64,000 bases of DNA from Cerrena zonata (Eukaryota; Basidiomycota; Agaricomycetes; Polyporales; Cerrenaceae), in NCBI GenBank assembly GCA_038087015.1, contig JASBNA010000089.1, positions 62,001 to 126,000 of the forward strand, read 5' to 3'. The translations under genes were made by a program, and so were the position numbers. Positions 10,287 to 20,569 of the stretch are shown piece by piece (positions within the stretch are counted from its first letter, which is position 1; every line of letters begins with the position of its first letter). The notes under the pieces were generated by a model. The model made no database searches. It was not told where the DNA came from and was given only the letters and a program-made list of their open reading frames with translations.

Positions 10287-11719
10287 ATGTCTAAGCCTGA
10301 AATTATAGAAGAAGAGCTTTCCCAAAAAGTTCAAGACGTGGATCTTGAAAGTTCGGATAGTGACAGTGACAGTGAGTTTGAGGCTGACCCACAATCAATA
10401 GATGCAAAAGATAATACTGCAAAAGCTTTACCGAAAACTCTTACTGATAGGGGGGATATAATAGCGAAGTATGCCGATAAAATCAAAACTGATGATATAA
10501 AAAAGGGACCGAAGACAACTAAAGATAGAGCCAATAGAGCGACTGTGGAACAAGTTTTAGATCCTCGTACCATGGCATTTCTTGCTAAAATCATTAATAA
10601 AGGTATAATATCAAGAATAAACGGTTGTATAAGTACTGGGAAAGAAGCAAATGTTTACCATGGAGACCACGAAGATGAAACGGTTACGACCAGAGAATAT
10701 GCAGTGAAAATTTACAAGACTTCTATTTTGGTTTTCAAAGATCGTGAAAGATACGTTGATGGAGAATTTAGATTCAGAAATACAAAGAATCAAAGTAATC
10801 CTAGAAAAATGGTTAAAGTTTGGGCTGAAAAAGAATTCCGTAATTTGAAAAGATTGTATCTCAACGGTATACCATGTCCTGAACCAGTTGAACTTAGATC
10901 ACATGTTTTGGTGATGGAATATTTGACCAAAGGAAAAGGTCAACCATCACCTAAATTAAGAGATCATCCTTTCAAGGGCATTGATGAAATAGTGCATTAT
11001 TATCATCAAATGTTATTTTACATGAGAAGAATGTACCAAGAGTGTCGCTTAGTCATGCTGATTTGAGTGAGTATAATTCAATTGTTCATAAGGATAAGTT
11101 ATATATATTTGATGTTTCTCAGTCAGTTGAACCAGAGCATCCAATGGCACTTGATTTTTTAAGAATGGATATTAAAAACGTCAATGATTTCTTCTCTAGG
11201 AAGAAAATCAATGTATACCCTGAGAGGTTGATTTTCAAGTATATCACCGATGAGTTAAAAGAGGTAAAGGATAATAGTGATGAAGAATTGGGTCGATACT
11301 TAGAAACAATCCCATTGAAGAGTGAAACCAACCAAGATGATGAACTAGAAGACGAAGTCTTCAGAAGCCTTCATTTAGTTCGTTCTTTGAATAATCTTGA
11401 CGAAAGAGATTTCGATAAATTTCAAGAAGGTAAAGTCGACACATTAAAAGACCTTGTTGATAAAGAAGAATCCAAGAGTGACGAGTCAGATTCTTCTCTA
11501 GATGAAGATAGCGATTACGAGTCTGAATCTGACAGTGACGATGAGTCTCCCAAAAAGGAGTGGAAGGATAAAGAGACAGTGTTAAAGGGTAAAAAACACG
11601 AAGATAAAGATGAAAAGAAGGCCCGTAAGAAGGCTGCTCAATCTGCTAAACAGGAAAAGAGAAAAACAAAGATGAAGAAACATGTTAAGAAGAAGATTAT
11701 TAATAAAAGAAAAAACTGA
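10287..11719 (+). CDS. RIO1: Rio1: atypical protein kinase/ATPase, one frameshift
   Basis: RIO-family kinase required for final 40S maturation (20S pre-rRNA cleavage) and rDNA/cell-cycle control. Visible motifs: the nucleotide loop STGKEANVYH, the lysine in YAVKIYKTS, the catalytic loop HADLSEYN and the metal-binding IFDVSQSV. The C-terminus is acidic then lysine-rich, as usual. The frame breaks between CGCTTAGT and CATGCTGAT near 11047-11055, exactly in the codons before HADLSEYN; restoring one base gives 477 residues (S. cerevisiae 484). RIO1 is essential in S. cerevisiae, so a real null is unlikely. An A7T5 stretch at 10223-10234, 53 bp upstream of the ATG, resembles the RRPE element of ribosome-biogenesis genes (weak evidence). 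Confidence 0.93.
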
Positions 11720-12083
11720 TAGTAGTCTAGTGAAGTTACCTTAAATTATATATTAATAGAAATGGTTAAGTTAAATGTATTTCTTGTAGTGGTTTGAATT
11801 AGATTTTTTGCAAACAAAAATTTCAGGTTTGCTGCAAACTTTCGCAGGACGACAAAGTCAACGTATGTCGACGTTGGAAGACGCAACCTCTCTTCAATAT
11901 TTAATTTACCAGATCAGCAATTTAGAATCATGATGTAACATGTGTATAATGGAGATAAGCTTCAGGATAAAGGGGGTCCTATGATCACTTTTATGAAAAT
12001 TTCGACTTGATCTTTTTCATTTGTCTTTCATTTGGTTATTTGTCTTTCACTTGGAGCCAGTTTAAATAATATAATAATCTACG
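11720..12083. other. intergenic, no gene seen
   Basis: 364 bp between RIO1 and the next gene, both on the plus strand. It contains a short dyad-like CAACGTATGTCGACGTTG around 11859-11876 and a pyrimidine-rich leader before 12084. I see no RNA gene. Confidence 0.6.
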
Positions 12084-14987
12084 ATGAGTGGTAAATCAAA
12101 TATCCATTCGCTTATTTCACAGTTTGAAGGGTCCAATGATACTAAGGTATCACCAATGGCTCGGCCAATTAAAAGCAATAAGGGTTTAGTATTCAATCCA
12201 GCCCCCCGAGTATCAAAATATATTGAAAATACTGTGGATAATAACAGAACGATGTTCACTGATAGATGTAACCCATCTGAATTTCTCCGTAAAACCAAAG
12301 ATGAAAATAAGTGGGTGGGATCTTTAGAACAGCAGTTGAAGGATAAAAGGAAAGGGTTGAAGAAGGAAACAAAGCCAGTTTTAACCAAGAAGGATCAAGG
12401 TGGAGTTGCTTCATTGAAGGACTTGTTTGAATCAAACTCTAATTCCAAAGGTGAGGACTACAATGGACGTATACTTAATACAGAAGCAAAGGATTTTGGG
12501 GTTAACAAGACCGATGGCAATAAGGTTAGCTTTAAACAAACCAGTAAATCCCTTAATGAAGTTGGAAGAACGACCGAAAATGAGTCAACTCACGAATCGG
12601 ACGAAGCAGTCAGACCACCTAATATGGATGCATCTGGAGAAGGTAAGCAGCTGTACCAAGTTGCAGAAACAAACGATCCGCCAGTCAATGAAGTTTTAGA
12701 AGACGAAAAGCTGAGACAATTAAATGTGTCTGACAATCTAGGCAATAAAGAGCCTCGAATTAGCAAGGATACAATAGAACAAGTAGAATCATCTGCAAAA
12801 ACTAATGGTATTGTTGAAGACAATCAGTTTGAGCACTTGAATTTAATCAAGGAAGATGATGTTGGTTTTGCAACCGACAAAGCTAATACAGAAGCACTAC
12901 CAAAAAAGGATAAAATCCCTTCTTCTGACATACAAGCTAAGTTGACTGATTCTTTCTTGGTTCTTAATGGTGCTAGACCAAAAGACGACGACGACGGCGC
13001 TGGAAAAGAAGAACCTAGTTTGGACAATAACCATCCGACTCCTTTCGAGGAGATCGGAAATTTCTATACATTTATGATTAGAAAAACCGATGCTACGAAG
13101 AGGATAAAAGAAGAGGAAGACGCGTCACAAGACGATTTAAAACAGATCGACGCTGGCCAAATTGATGAAGAAGATGACGAGGATGATGAAGATGGGAAAT
13201 TTCATTTGGCAGACGAGTTGAGTGGATTTGAGATTGTTTTTCCATTGAAAAATCATGACAGTATTACTGAAAAGGCACTCGATATGACTCCTTCGGGATT
13301 GACGTATATCGAATCACCAAGTCAACGTTTAACCAGAGGGCTGGGTATTGTTGAAACGGCCTTGCCCAAACAGGGTCTAGTCCAAACATTGAGTAGCAGG
13401 CAGTCAATGGTTGAGAAGCCGACCGGAAAAATTGTTTCGCATAATGGACCCAGTGGTGAGCAATATACTGAGGATAATACCAGGTTGGCAGGTGAACAGG
13501 GCCTACGTCCCAAAAGAGCTAAAATTGGTAGTGAAGAAGATTTGACTCTCGAACTAAATGAATGGCTTATTTTTAGTGGATTTGGAGGTGGTTTGGGGTT
13601 AAGTTTGGGAATTGACAAAGGTGAAAAGTTTGATGCAAAATCTGGTGAGAGTACAAATAAGAGCAGGAGTCCCCTTCAAGGCTCTAAAATTGGTGATGGT
13701 ACCTTGAATATTATTGAAGAAGAAGAAATTAATTTGGAAGATATTAGCACTCCATTAACGAATAAGTTTGAGAACATGACATTGCACCCCCGTTATTCAA
13801 TGAATAATACCCCTGCCGATAATAGTAGTGAAGATAACATTTTTGATGGTGTACATACTGATGATTTTACCCCAAATACTTTTATGAGTGATGATTGTAA
13901 GTTTTCCGGTGGTGGGATACTGCCGGTCCAATTACGGTATAGTACCTACGCCTAGTTTGATTCAGGATGGGGTACTTGAAGATGATGCTGAAAAAAAGAG
14001 AAACAATCGAAGGGCCGTAACCTTGGGATCCCCGGTGAGACTTGAACGCACAAGTACCATTGATGATGTGTTTAAACGAGAAGATGAGGACAAGCATAGA
14101 AGGATGTTTTTACTTGAAACTACAAAAGGGAAAGTTGGTTAAGGCTCAAAAGTCACCTACCAAAAAAGTATTGACTCGACTTGAAGATACCATTGGAGAA
14201 GAAGCAGAGGAAGGTTCAGCACGTCAAATCGATGGTGGGAAAAGAAGAAACTGGCTTTCGTTGAACTTGGTTTCTAAAATTGGTCGAGGACATAAAGAAA
14301 CGCATGAACTGCATTCCAATACCTCTTGTGACTCGTCCATCAGCATCAGAATACGGACAGAATCGTGGATATTCGCTCCGCAAAAGGTTATCGAGTGAAA
14401 TCCGCCGTCATTCGTCGCTCAACTTTGATGAAAAGTTTAGAAGGAAAAAGTCCCCACGAAGATACACTCCAGATATGGTGGGCTTACCCAGAGTCACTTC
14501 AATGACCCTGTTTGGACATGCATACATCCCCAACCGTCCAGCACCTCCCCCTTCTCCAAGCGCCGCCAGTGTTTCAAGCCAACGCAGTTCGCTCTGCGAT
14601 ACTCGCTCGATCAAGGGTCTATCGTCGCCGGCATCGATTGAAACCAAAACAAACTTTAGTCCCATAGCATTATCAACGCCCATACGCGAGTCGATTGCAG
14701 AGATTGATGAGCAAAACGAACTTGATGCCGACCTGGACTTGGACCTGCACCTCATTGACCAGTACCAGAACATGCCCCAGTTCCTGCCCAACACCCTCGA
14801 CTCCAACTTCTCGGTCCACTCCAACTCCTCCCACACCATTCCCTCGTCTCCCCAGCAGGAGTCGCTTCATTCCTTCACCAAAAACCCGCAACTCTTGGAC
14901 GTGGACATCAACAAGATGAGCGAGCAAGACCCTTCCTTCATTCTGATGTTCGAAGACTACCTCTCCAAGAATTTCAAGGAGATATGA
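12084..14987 (+). CDS. unrecognised large disordered protein, three frameshifts
   Basis: Four overlapping frames (12084-13955, 13888-14142, 14042-14398, 14280-14987) read as one protein of about 966 residues once an extra base is removed near 13937-13945, 14127-14133 and 14291-14300. The start is the ATG at 12084 (MSGKSNIHSLISQFEG). The N-terminus has a conserved-looking block (NKGLVFNPAPRVSKYIEN, then DENKWVGSLEQQLKDKRK). The middle is acidic and disordered, with an EEDDEDDEDGKF run. The C-terminal third is Ser/Arg-rich (RGYSLRKRLSSEIRRHSSL; RRKKSPRRYTPDMVG) and ends in EQDPSFILMFEDYLSKNFK. I do not recognise the family; the make-up would suit a bud-neck, polarity or cell-cycle scaffold, but that is a guess. 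Codons become GC-rich and C-ending from about 14660 to the stop. Confidence 0.6.
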
Positions 14988-15019
14988 CTACAAGAGATAA
15001 CGTATAGATGATGTAAATG

Positions 15020-15130
15020 ATACTGTTAAAATAACGTGTAAAATAACTGTGTAAAATAACTGTATAAAATAACTGTATAAAATAACTGCAAAATAACTGT
15101 ATAAAATAACTGTATGGTAAAATAACTGCA
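15020..15130. repeat. tandem repeat, unit about AAAATAACTGTAT
   Basis: About eight imperfect copies of a 9-15 bp unit built on AAAATAACTG(T/C) follow one another directly after the stop codon of the preceding gene. Copies vary in the tail (GTAT, GTGT, CA). Confidence 0.85.
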
Positions 15131-15141
15131 ACATGTAACAT

Positions 15142-15154
15142 CCACCCGTACACC
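15142..15154 (+). promoter_or_regulatory. Rap1-like site (CCACCCGTACACC)
   Basis: Differs from the exact ACACCCGTACATC found elsewhere in this window at two positions. It sits 442 bp upstream of the bHLH gene. Binding is inferred from the S. cerevisiae Rap1 consensus only. Confidence 0.4.
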
Positions 15155-15595
15155 GGTAGCAGCCAGGTGCGGCTCGTTCCAAAAAAAAAAATTCCCCTTT
15201 TGAGAATGAAACCAGCTTCAGTGGTTTATGTGCGGGTAACCGGTGTTTTTTTGGGTCTTTTTATGGTGCGAACGAAACAAGTCTAACAAACTTAAAAAAA
15301 AGTAGATTTAGCCTAACAAAACAAAAAAAAAAATTAAAAAAAAAAAAAAAATTTGTATAATAAACAGGGCAGAAAGTAGACTTGGAGTATTTCGAAAGGA
15401 ACTCAACTACTTCTTTTACGAAGCTTTTTAATACAAAGAATAAGATTGTATCCAGGATATTCCAGTGAGTGTTGGTATAGTTGGATCACTGCTAAGCAAA
15501 GTATCAATACTACTCAATTGGGCTGTATTCAAAAGGTTTTTTACTTTTTTTGTTACTAATAATAATTTTGAAGGTTTGATCAAGTTTTGGTTATT

Positions 15596-17098
15596 ATGGA
15601 GGAGTTTTTAAAGGATAGTCCTTCGGACATGAATCCTAATAATAACAGTAATGGCAATTTCAACCAGGACGAGAATAATAATAACTTTCTGCTAAATTTG
15701 GATAATTTTAATAATTATAGTAATAATAATCTTCAACTTGGTGAGGATAATTTTTTGGGAGGTAATGAATTCAATTCATCTCAACAAGAGAATCTTGGGT
15801 CTTCAGTAAAATCCGATCCTTTCTTGGAAGACTTGGACTCGTTAAGTTATAATCAACATTTACAAAGTCCGCCTCAAAATCAACCACCATTTGGTCGTCA
15901 ACAATACACTCAACAACAACAACAACAGCACCTCAGTTCAATCAGTTTTTAGATCCAAGCCAGCAGACCACCAATTTGGATGAACTTATTTCTCCAGAGA
16001 ATGATGCATCGCTTGGATTCACAAGTAATCAAGAGTCTACTAGTTTTTTGAATCCGCAATATTTTTCACCTCCTAATAGTAGGTCCAATTTCAATCCGTT
16101 GAATTCAATTGCTGAAGATAGTCTATCGAGTTCTTTCAATAATAGTAGTTACCATTCAAGACATGGTAGTATAAGTGTTGCACCCCCTACTAACATGTAT
16201 AATGAAACAAATAATAACTTTTGATATGAATGCCGGTTCTTATTTATCGCCACCAACAAACTCCCAATTTATGTCACCCCCAACAAATTCAAATTATGAC
16301 AATTCTTTTGATACTTTGGTTTCCCCAAATTATAATGCATCTGGTTCTTATTTAAATTCTCCTCCTTCAAACTATCAAAGTATGAGAGTTCCAAATAATA
16401 ATAATTTAAGTACTAGTATCCCTAATAATGGATTGAAAACTAATATGCTTTCTCCTCCAAATACAAGTGGTCATTTTGGTACTTCTGCGCCAAGTACTAC
16501 TTCAATTGATCAATATAATAATCTGCATTCTCATCTTACTAATCCAGGGGTGTCTACTAAACAGTTAACTAAAGAAGAAAAATTAAAACGTCGTAGAGAA
16601 TTTCATAATGCCGTTGAAAGAAGAAGACGTGATCTTATCAAAGAACGTATAAAAGAATTGGGTTTATTAGTACCTCCTTCTCTATTGAATCCTCAATTAA
16701 GTGCAGTTCAAACTTTACAAAAATCTTCTGAGTTAAATTCAAAAGAAATCAATGAATTGTTATCTTCAATCAAAGTTAAAGAAACAAAACCAAATAAATC
16801 AACCATTTTAAATAAATCAGTTGACTATATAAATCATTTAAAATATGTTTTAGAAGAACAAGATAAAGCAAAATCAAACTTAGAAATTCAAATTAAAGCA
16901 ATCGAAGAAAGATTAGGTACTACTACAATTTCAAATGATCAAAAGAATTTCCAATCTAATCATCAACCACAACAACAAAATTTCAACCAGGGCTCCCTGG
17001 GTGATGATTTCTTCAACCCTGACGAATTCTTCTCTGATTTAGTGGCCACCGAGTCAAACCAAGGCTTGAACCCGGGGTTCAACTCTAATAACTTCTAA
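15596..17098 (+). CDS. RTG3: Rtg3-like bHLH-zip transcription factor, two frameshifts
   Basis: Retrograde-response type basic helix-loop-helix factor. Three frames (to 15952; 15976-16224 region; to 17098) join into about 500 residues when one base is restored near 15925-15935 (end of a CAA/CAG run) and one T removed at 16218-16222. The first ATG is at 15596 (MEEFLKDSPSDMNPNNNSN). The N-terminal two thirds are Asn/Gln/Ser/Pro-rich with repeated SPPTN/SPPN motifs. The basic region and helix 1 lie near residues 325-360 (FHNAVERRRRDLIKERIKEL). A long loop of about 40 residues and helix 2 (KSTILNKSVDYINHLKYVL) follow, then a coiled coil. The His-Asn-x-x-Glu-Arg-Arg-Arg signature is diagnostic of bHLH E-box binding; the long loop points to Rtg3. 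Confidence 0.8.
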
Positions 17099-17482
17099 TG
17101 GTCTCTCTAATTCCTAATAGTCTCCTCTAAGTTCTCTTTCTCTTCCAATTCACCTTACTTTTTTTTTTTTTTTTTTTTTGCATTTTTTTTTCACCTTAAT
17201 GGCTTTTTTTCACTTTTCTTCTCTTGTATACTTAACTCATAGACTTATTTTTAATTCTAACTACAGTTATGTGCAATTGCTAATATGGCTGGACCTGGAA
17301 TTGTTACTTATATAACGAATATATGACAGTTGATACTTGAAATTTGCCTTTGTACATACTCGACCCGCAAATTTAAAATGCGAGCCGAACAATTGATGGG
17401 CTTATCGAATGAAGCTGATGAAAAATTGAAAGTACTTTATTTTAACTTCATTACTACTGATCTTTACGTTAAACTGTAAAAG
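17099..17482. other. intergenic with T21 tract
   Basis: 384 bp between the bHLH gene and the aminopeptidase. It holds a T21 run (17159-17179) just after the bHLH stop and a second T-rich patch to 17220. No gene seen. Confidence 0.65.
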
Positions 17483-18970
17483 ATGTTGACCAAAGAAGAA
17501 AAGGCAAATGCTCTTGAATACGCTAATGGTCTTGTTGACTATGTTAACAATTCTCCAACTCCATACCATGCAATTAAAACTACCAGCTCTAAATTAGTTG
17601 AAGCAGGATTTGTTCAATTATCAGAAAGAGAAAATTGGAATAAACAAGGAAAAGTTAGTAATGGTGGTAAATACTTTGTTACTAGAAACGACTCTTCAAT
17701 CGTGGCGTTTACCGTTGGTGGTAAGTATAAAGAAGGTAATGGTTTGGCCATTGTAGGGGGACATACTGATTCTCCATGTTTAAGATTAAAACCAAAATCA
17801 TTGATTAAAAAACATGGCTTTATACAAATTGGGGTTGAACAATATGGAGGAATGATTGCTCATACCTGGTTCGATAGAGATTTGTCAGTTGCTGGTAAAG
17901 TTTACATTCTGGATTCAACTAATGGTCAATTAATACCAAAATTAGTTAAAATTGATAAACCATTATTGAGAATTCCAACTTTGGCGATTCATCTTAATCG
18001 TGAAGCTAATCAAAAATTTGAATTTGATAAAGAAACTAAATTATTACCAATTGCCGGTCAAGTTTCGTTAGATAAAAATACTTCTACAAAACACGATGAA
18101 CATAAATCATGTGCTGATGATCCAGATTTAAAGTTAACTTCTGAACAATTCGAATCAGTTCAGAGTGTAATTACTCGTCATAGTCAATCATTAGTTGAGC
18201 TAATTGCAGATGAATTATCTGTTTCCATTTCTCAAATTGAAGATTTTGAATTGGTTTTATTCGATCATCAAAAATCAGTTATTGGTGGGTTAAATGATGA
18301 ATTTGTTTTCTCTCCAAGATTAGATAATCTAACCACTTGTTTCACTGCTACTAATGCTTTAATTGAAGCTTCCAAAGAAGCAAATGAAAATCAAGATATC
18401 ATTAGAATTATGGCATTATTTGATCATGAAGAAATTGGATCGGTTAGTTTCACTGGTGCTGACTCAAGTTTCTTACTCGATATTATTCAGCGTTTAGGGA
18501 AAATCAGTTTTGATTCTTCTTCAAACATTGTTGATAATTTCCATCAAATTGTTAGTAATTCATTTTTGTTATCTTCAGATCAAGCCCACGGTGTTCATCC
18601 AAATTATAGCGAATTTTATGAAACAAATCATAGTCCTCATGTGAATCTGGGGCCAGTGATTAAGATAAATGCTAATCAAAGATACGCAACTAACTCTTCA
18701 GGTATAGTATTGATCAAGAAAATTGCTGAAAAGGTTAAAGTTCCGCTTCAATTGTTTGTTGTTAAAAATGGTTCTCCCTGTGGTTCTACCATTGGTCCTA
18801 TGTTATCTGCTAAATTAGGTATGAGAACTTTGGACTTGGGTAATCCACAATTATCCATGCATTCGATTAGAGAAACTGGTGGTTCTTACGATGTAATCCA
18901 ATTAAACAATCTTTTCAAAGGTTTTTACTTGCATTACAATGAAGTCGATCAATGCTTACAAAGATTGTAA
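17483..18970 (+). CDS. APE4: Aspartyl aminopeptidase (M18 family, Ape4-like)
   Basis: Cytosolic metallo-aminopeptidase releasing N-terminal Asp/Glu, and a Cvt-type vacuolar cargo in S. cerevisiae. 495 residues, the normal family length. Conserved metal and catalytic segments are visible: GGHTDSPCLRLKPKS (first metal His/Asp), FDHEEIGS (catalytic Glu pair), NANQRYATN, and the C-terminal SMHSIRE with the metal His. The frame is clean. Two CTG codons fall at variable positions. It is convergent with the CAP gene, with only 15 bp between stop codons. Confidence 0.93.
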   Translation: MLTKEEKANALEYANGLVDYVNNSPTPYHAIKTTSSKLVEAGFVQLSERENWNKQGKVSNGGKYFVTRNDSSIVAFTVGGKYKEGNGLAIVGGHTDSPCLRLKPKSLIKKHGFIQIGVEQYGGMIAHTWFDRDLSVAGKVYILDSTNGQLIPKLVKIDKPLLRIPTLAIHLNREANQKFEFDKETKLLPIAGQVSLDKNTSTKHDEHKSCADDPDLKLTSEQFESVQSVITRHSQSLVELIADELSVSISQIEDFELVLFDHQKSVIGGLNDEFVFSPRLDNLTTCFTATNALIEASKEANENQDIIRIMALFDHEEIGSVSFTGADSSFLLDIIQRLGKISFDSSSNIVDNFHQIVSNSFLLSSDQAHGVHPNYSEFYETNHSPHVNLGPVIKINANQRYATNSSGIVLIKKIAEKVKVPLQLFVVKNGSPCGSTIGPMLSAKLGMRTLDLGNPQLSMHSIRETGGSYDVIQLNNLFKGFYLHYNEVDQCLQRL

Positions 18971-18985
18971 ATAATTTAGATATAT

Positions 18986-19615
18986 TTAGTTAACTAGTGG
19001 TAATACATTCTTACTTGACTGTCCTATAATATTTCCAGGAGGATAATAAGAACATACTATGTAAGTCCCCCAAACATTATTACAGAACTTATAAGCACAA
19101 CCAATCGATGAGGTGCTATTCCAGATAAGTGCAGTGAAATGATTGTAAGTTTTTTCATCGCTGCCATACTGATAATCTTCCCCTTCATTGTACCAGGCGT
19201 CTACGGCACCGGTGGGAGTATATCCAATTGCTAAATTTTCTCCAAATGTATTACCTCCAGAATGTTTCAAAATACCTGTACAGTCATAATCTTGTGCATA
19301 CTCGTAAGCGAATTCATAAGCACCTGAACTCCAAACTAGTGATTGAGACCCGTGAAGAGCTCTTTTCTCATTATGCCGGTCAAGAATAAGCTGCGCAAAA
19401 CTAACATTAAGGTGGTATTTCCCATGATAATCGTTTATCCGATTACAGGATTTGGCAGTTTCCAAAGATTCCGCTTTAGTGGTAGTCACCACCTTAGTAC
19501 GGGTAAGAGTGGGAATCGGTACCGGTTTGACGTACTCCAAGACTTGCACAGTTTGAGTTACGGCAGCAGAGACGGTGGTCAATAACAATGCCAGAATAAA
19601 GAGTTTTGAAATCAT
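18986..19615 (-). CDS. Secreted CAP/SCP (PR-1) protein, Pry/Rbe1-like
   Basis: 209 residues. A signal peptide (about residues 1-17, MISKLFILALLLTTVSAAV) is followed by a Thr/Val-rich linker and a CAP domain from about residue 70. The domain shows ILDRHNEKRALHGSQSLVWS, HSGGNTFGENLAIGYTPTG and HFTALIWNSTSSIGCAYKFC, with the tetrad His/Glu pattern and paired Cys of Pry proteins. The family binds and exports sterols and is cell-wall associated; Candida relatives include Rbe1 and Rbt4. It lacks a long Ser/Thr domain and any GPI signal, so it is a short secreted form. Confidence 0.9.
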   Translation of the reverse strand: MISKLFILALLLTTVSAAVTQTVQVLEYVKPVPIPTLTRTKVVTTTKAESLETAKSCNRINDYHGKYHLNVSFAQLILDRHNEKRALHGSQSLVWSSGAYEFAYEYAQDYDCTGILKHSGGNTFGENLAIGYTPTGAVDAWYNEGEDYQYGSDEKTYNHFTALIWNSTSSIGCAYKFCNNVWGTYIVCSYYPPGNIIGQSSKNVLPLVN

Positions 19616-19846
19616 TTACCTTGGTTTGTTTGACTGAAGTCCCAGTAATTGCAATTTATATGTGATTACTGCGAAAATAACTGCACCAAGATAAAACCGT
19701 CTCGAGACACATTTGAAAAGTCGTTGATACTACTACGATATGCTACTCTCACAAATAATGTAGCCGGAGTTCCCTTTCTAAACTAAGGAGGAGATCCGGT
19801 ACGTGCTCTACAAACTTTTAATATTGTTGACTACTCAAGTATATAG

Positions 19847-20044
19847 AAGCAAACTAATTTTGCATTCATTTCTGTGCTTCGGCAATCTCAGCTGGAGCTT
19901 AACCTCTCTAATTCAACAACTAACTGTACCAGTATCGGTAAGTCCAGTTGCAGTCTGGAAACCACTACCTACACTGAAACCACGGAAATTTGCATTCCAA
20001 CTGAGGAGTACTTAGTACTCTACGGTGGTTACAAAAGCATTTGA
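19847..20044 (+). pseudogene. possible relic of a Ser/Thr/Cys-rich surface protein
   Basis: An open stretch between a TAG at 19844 and a TGA at 20042 with no ATG. It reads NCTSIGKSSCS, then TTTYTETTEIC. Spaced Cys and Thr-rich runs resemble the exterior domains of yeast cell-wall proteins. The stretch is short and could be chance. Confidence 0.25.
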
Positions 20045-20082
20045 TTAAAGTTGGCACCCTTCGTTCCCCGTTTTAGTTATGG

Positions 20083-20554
20083 GATAACATCTTCAGCATA
20101 AACTACACCTGATAGTACTGGGCTTCGCTAACGGTGCAACGGCATAATGATAACAAAGAAGGGCCGTTAGCTTGAGCTAAATTACCAGATAGTTTAATAA
20201 ATCACAATCTGATTGAGTTACACAATCTAATACGATGTCAGTCACATGGAATAATGGGAGATAATCAACGGTTTGAGGTTATCGCTTAATAAATCTTGCC
20301 CATTGATAATACTCCATGTGTATCAACCACTAACAAAAGTTATTGATAAAAGCGAAAGCGGGCCTATAACGAAGAGTTTCGGCGCATCGTTTTTTTTTTT
20401 TTCTCTTGTTAAGGTTTTTTTACGGGTTTTTGAGTTCTTCTTATCTCTCGGTGCGCGCACGCATCCTATATGAGTTTTTGAGTTATAACCAGAGTATATA
20501 TACCCCAGGTAATTCCAGATGAGTAGGATTTGGAATATTTGAGATAGTCGATAA
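20083..20554. promoter_or_regulatory. cluster of GATA-factor sites upstream of DUR3
   Basis: Eight GATAA or TTATC motifs lie at 20083, 20149, 20260, 20279, 20305, 20345, 20441 and 20550. In S. cerevisiae DUR3 is under nitrogen catabolite repression through Gln3/Gat1 binding GATAA, so this cluster is the expected control region (inference). Confidence 0.65.
20495..20502 (+). promoter_or_regulatory. TATA box (TATATATA) of DUR3
   Basis: A perfect alternating TATA element 68 bp upstream of the ATG at 20570, consistent with a strongly regulated, TATA-containing promoter. Confidence 0.6.
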
Positions 20555-20569
20555 CCTGGATTGTTAAGA

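Larger units (their letters stand above)
14988..15595. other. intergenic, long promoter of the bHLH gene
   Basis: 608 bp holding a short tandem repeat (15020-15130), a Rap1-like site (15142-15154), a second related match on the minus strand near 15227-15236 (ACCCGCACAT) and an A-rich block at 15295-15352 (A9, A15 runs). Leader sequence then runs to the ATG at 15596. No reading frame is supported. Confidence 0.65.
19616..20569. other. intergenic; DUR3 promoter and possible gene relic
   Basis: 954 bp between the CAP gene and DUR3, which are divergent. The distal part includes a 65-codon ATG-less frame (19847-20044) that looks protein-like. The proximal 490 bp carries a dense set of GATAA/TTATC motifs and a TATA box. 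Confidence 0.7.

Noticed and set aside
11040..11060. Programmed ribosomal frameshift in RIO1 (CTTAGTC resembles yeast +1 sites)
   Set aside because: The CTT AGT triplets are not in the upstream reading frame, and the needed change is a missing base rather than a +1 skip. Many other genes in the window carry similar random indels.
14408..14839. 143-codon minus-strand frame opposite the unrecognised gene
   Set aside because: A by-product of the C-ending codons of the plus-strand gene; no ATG-supported family content.
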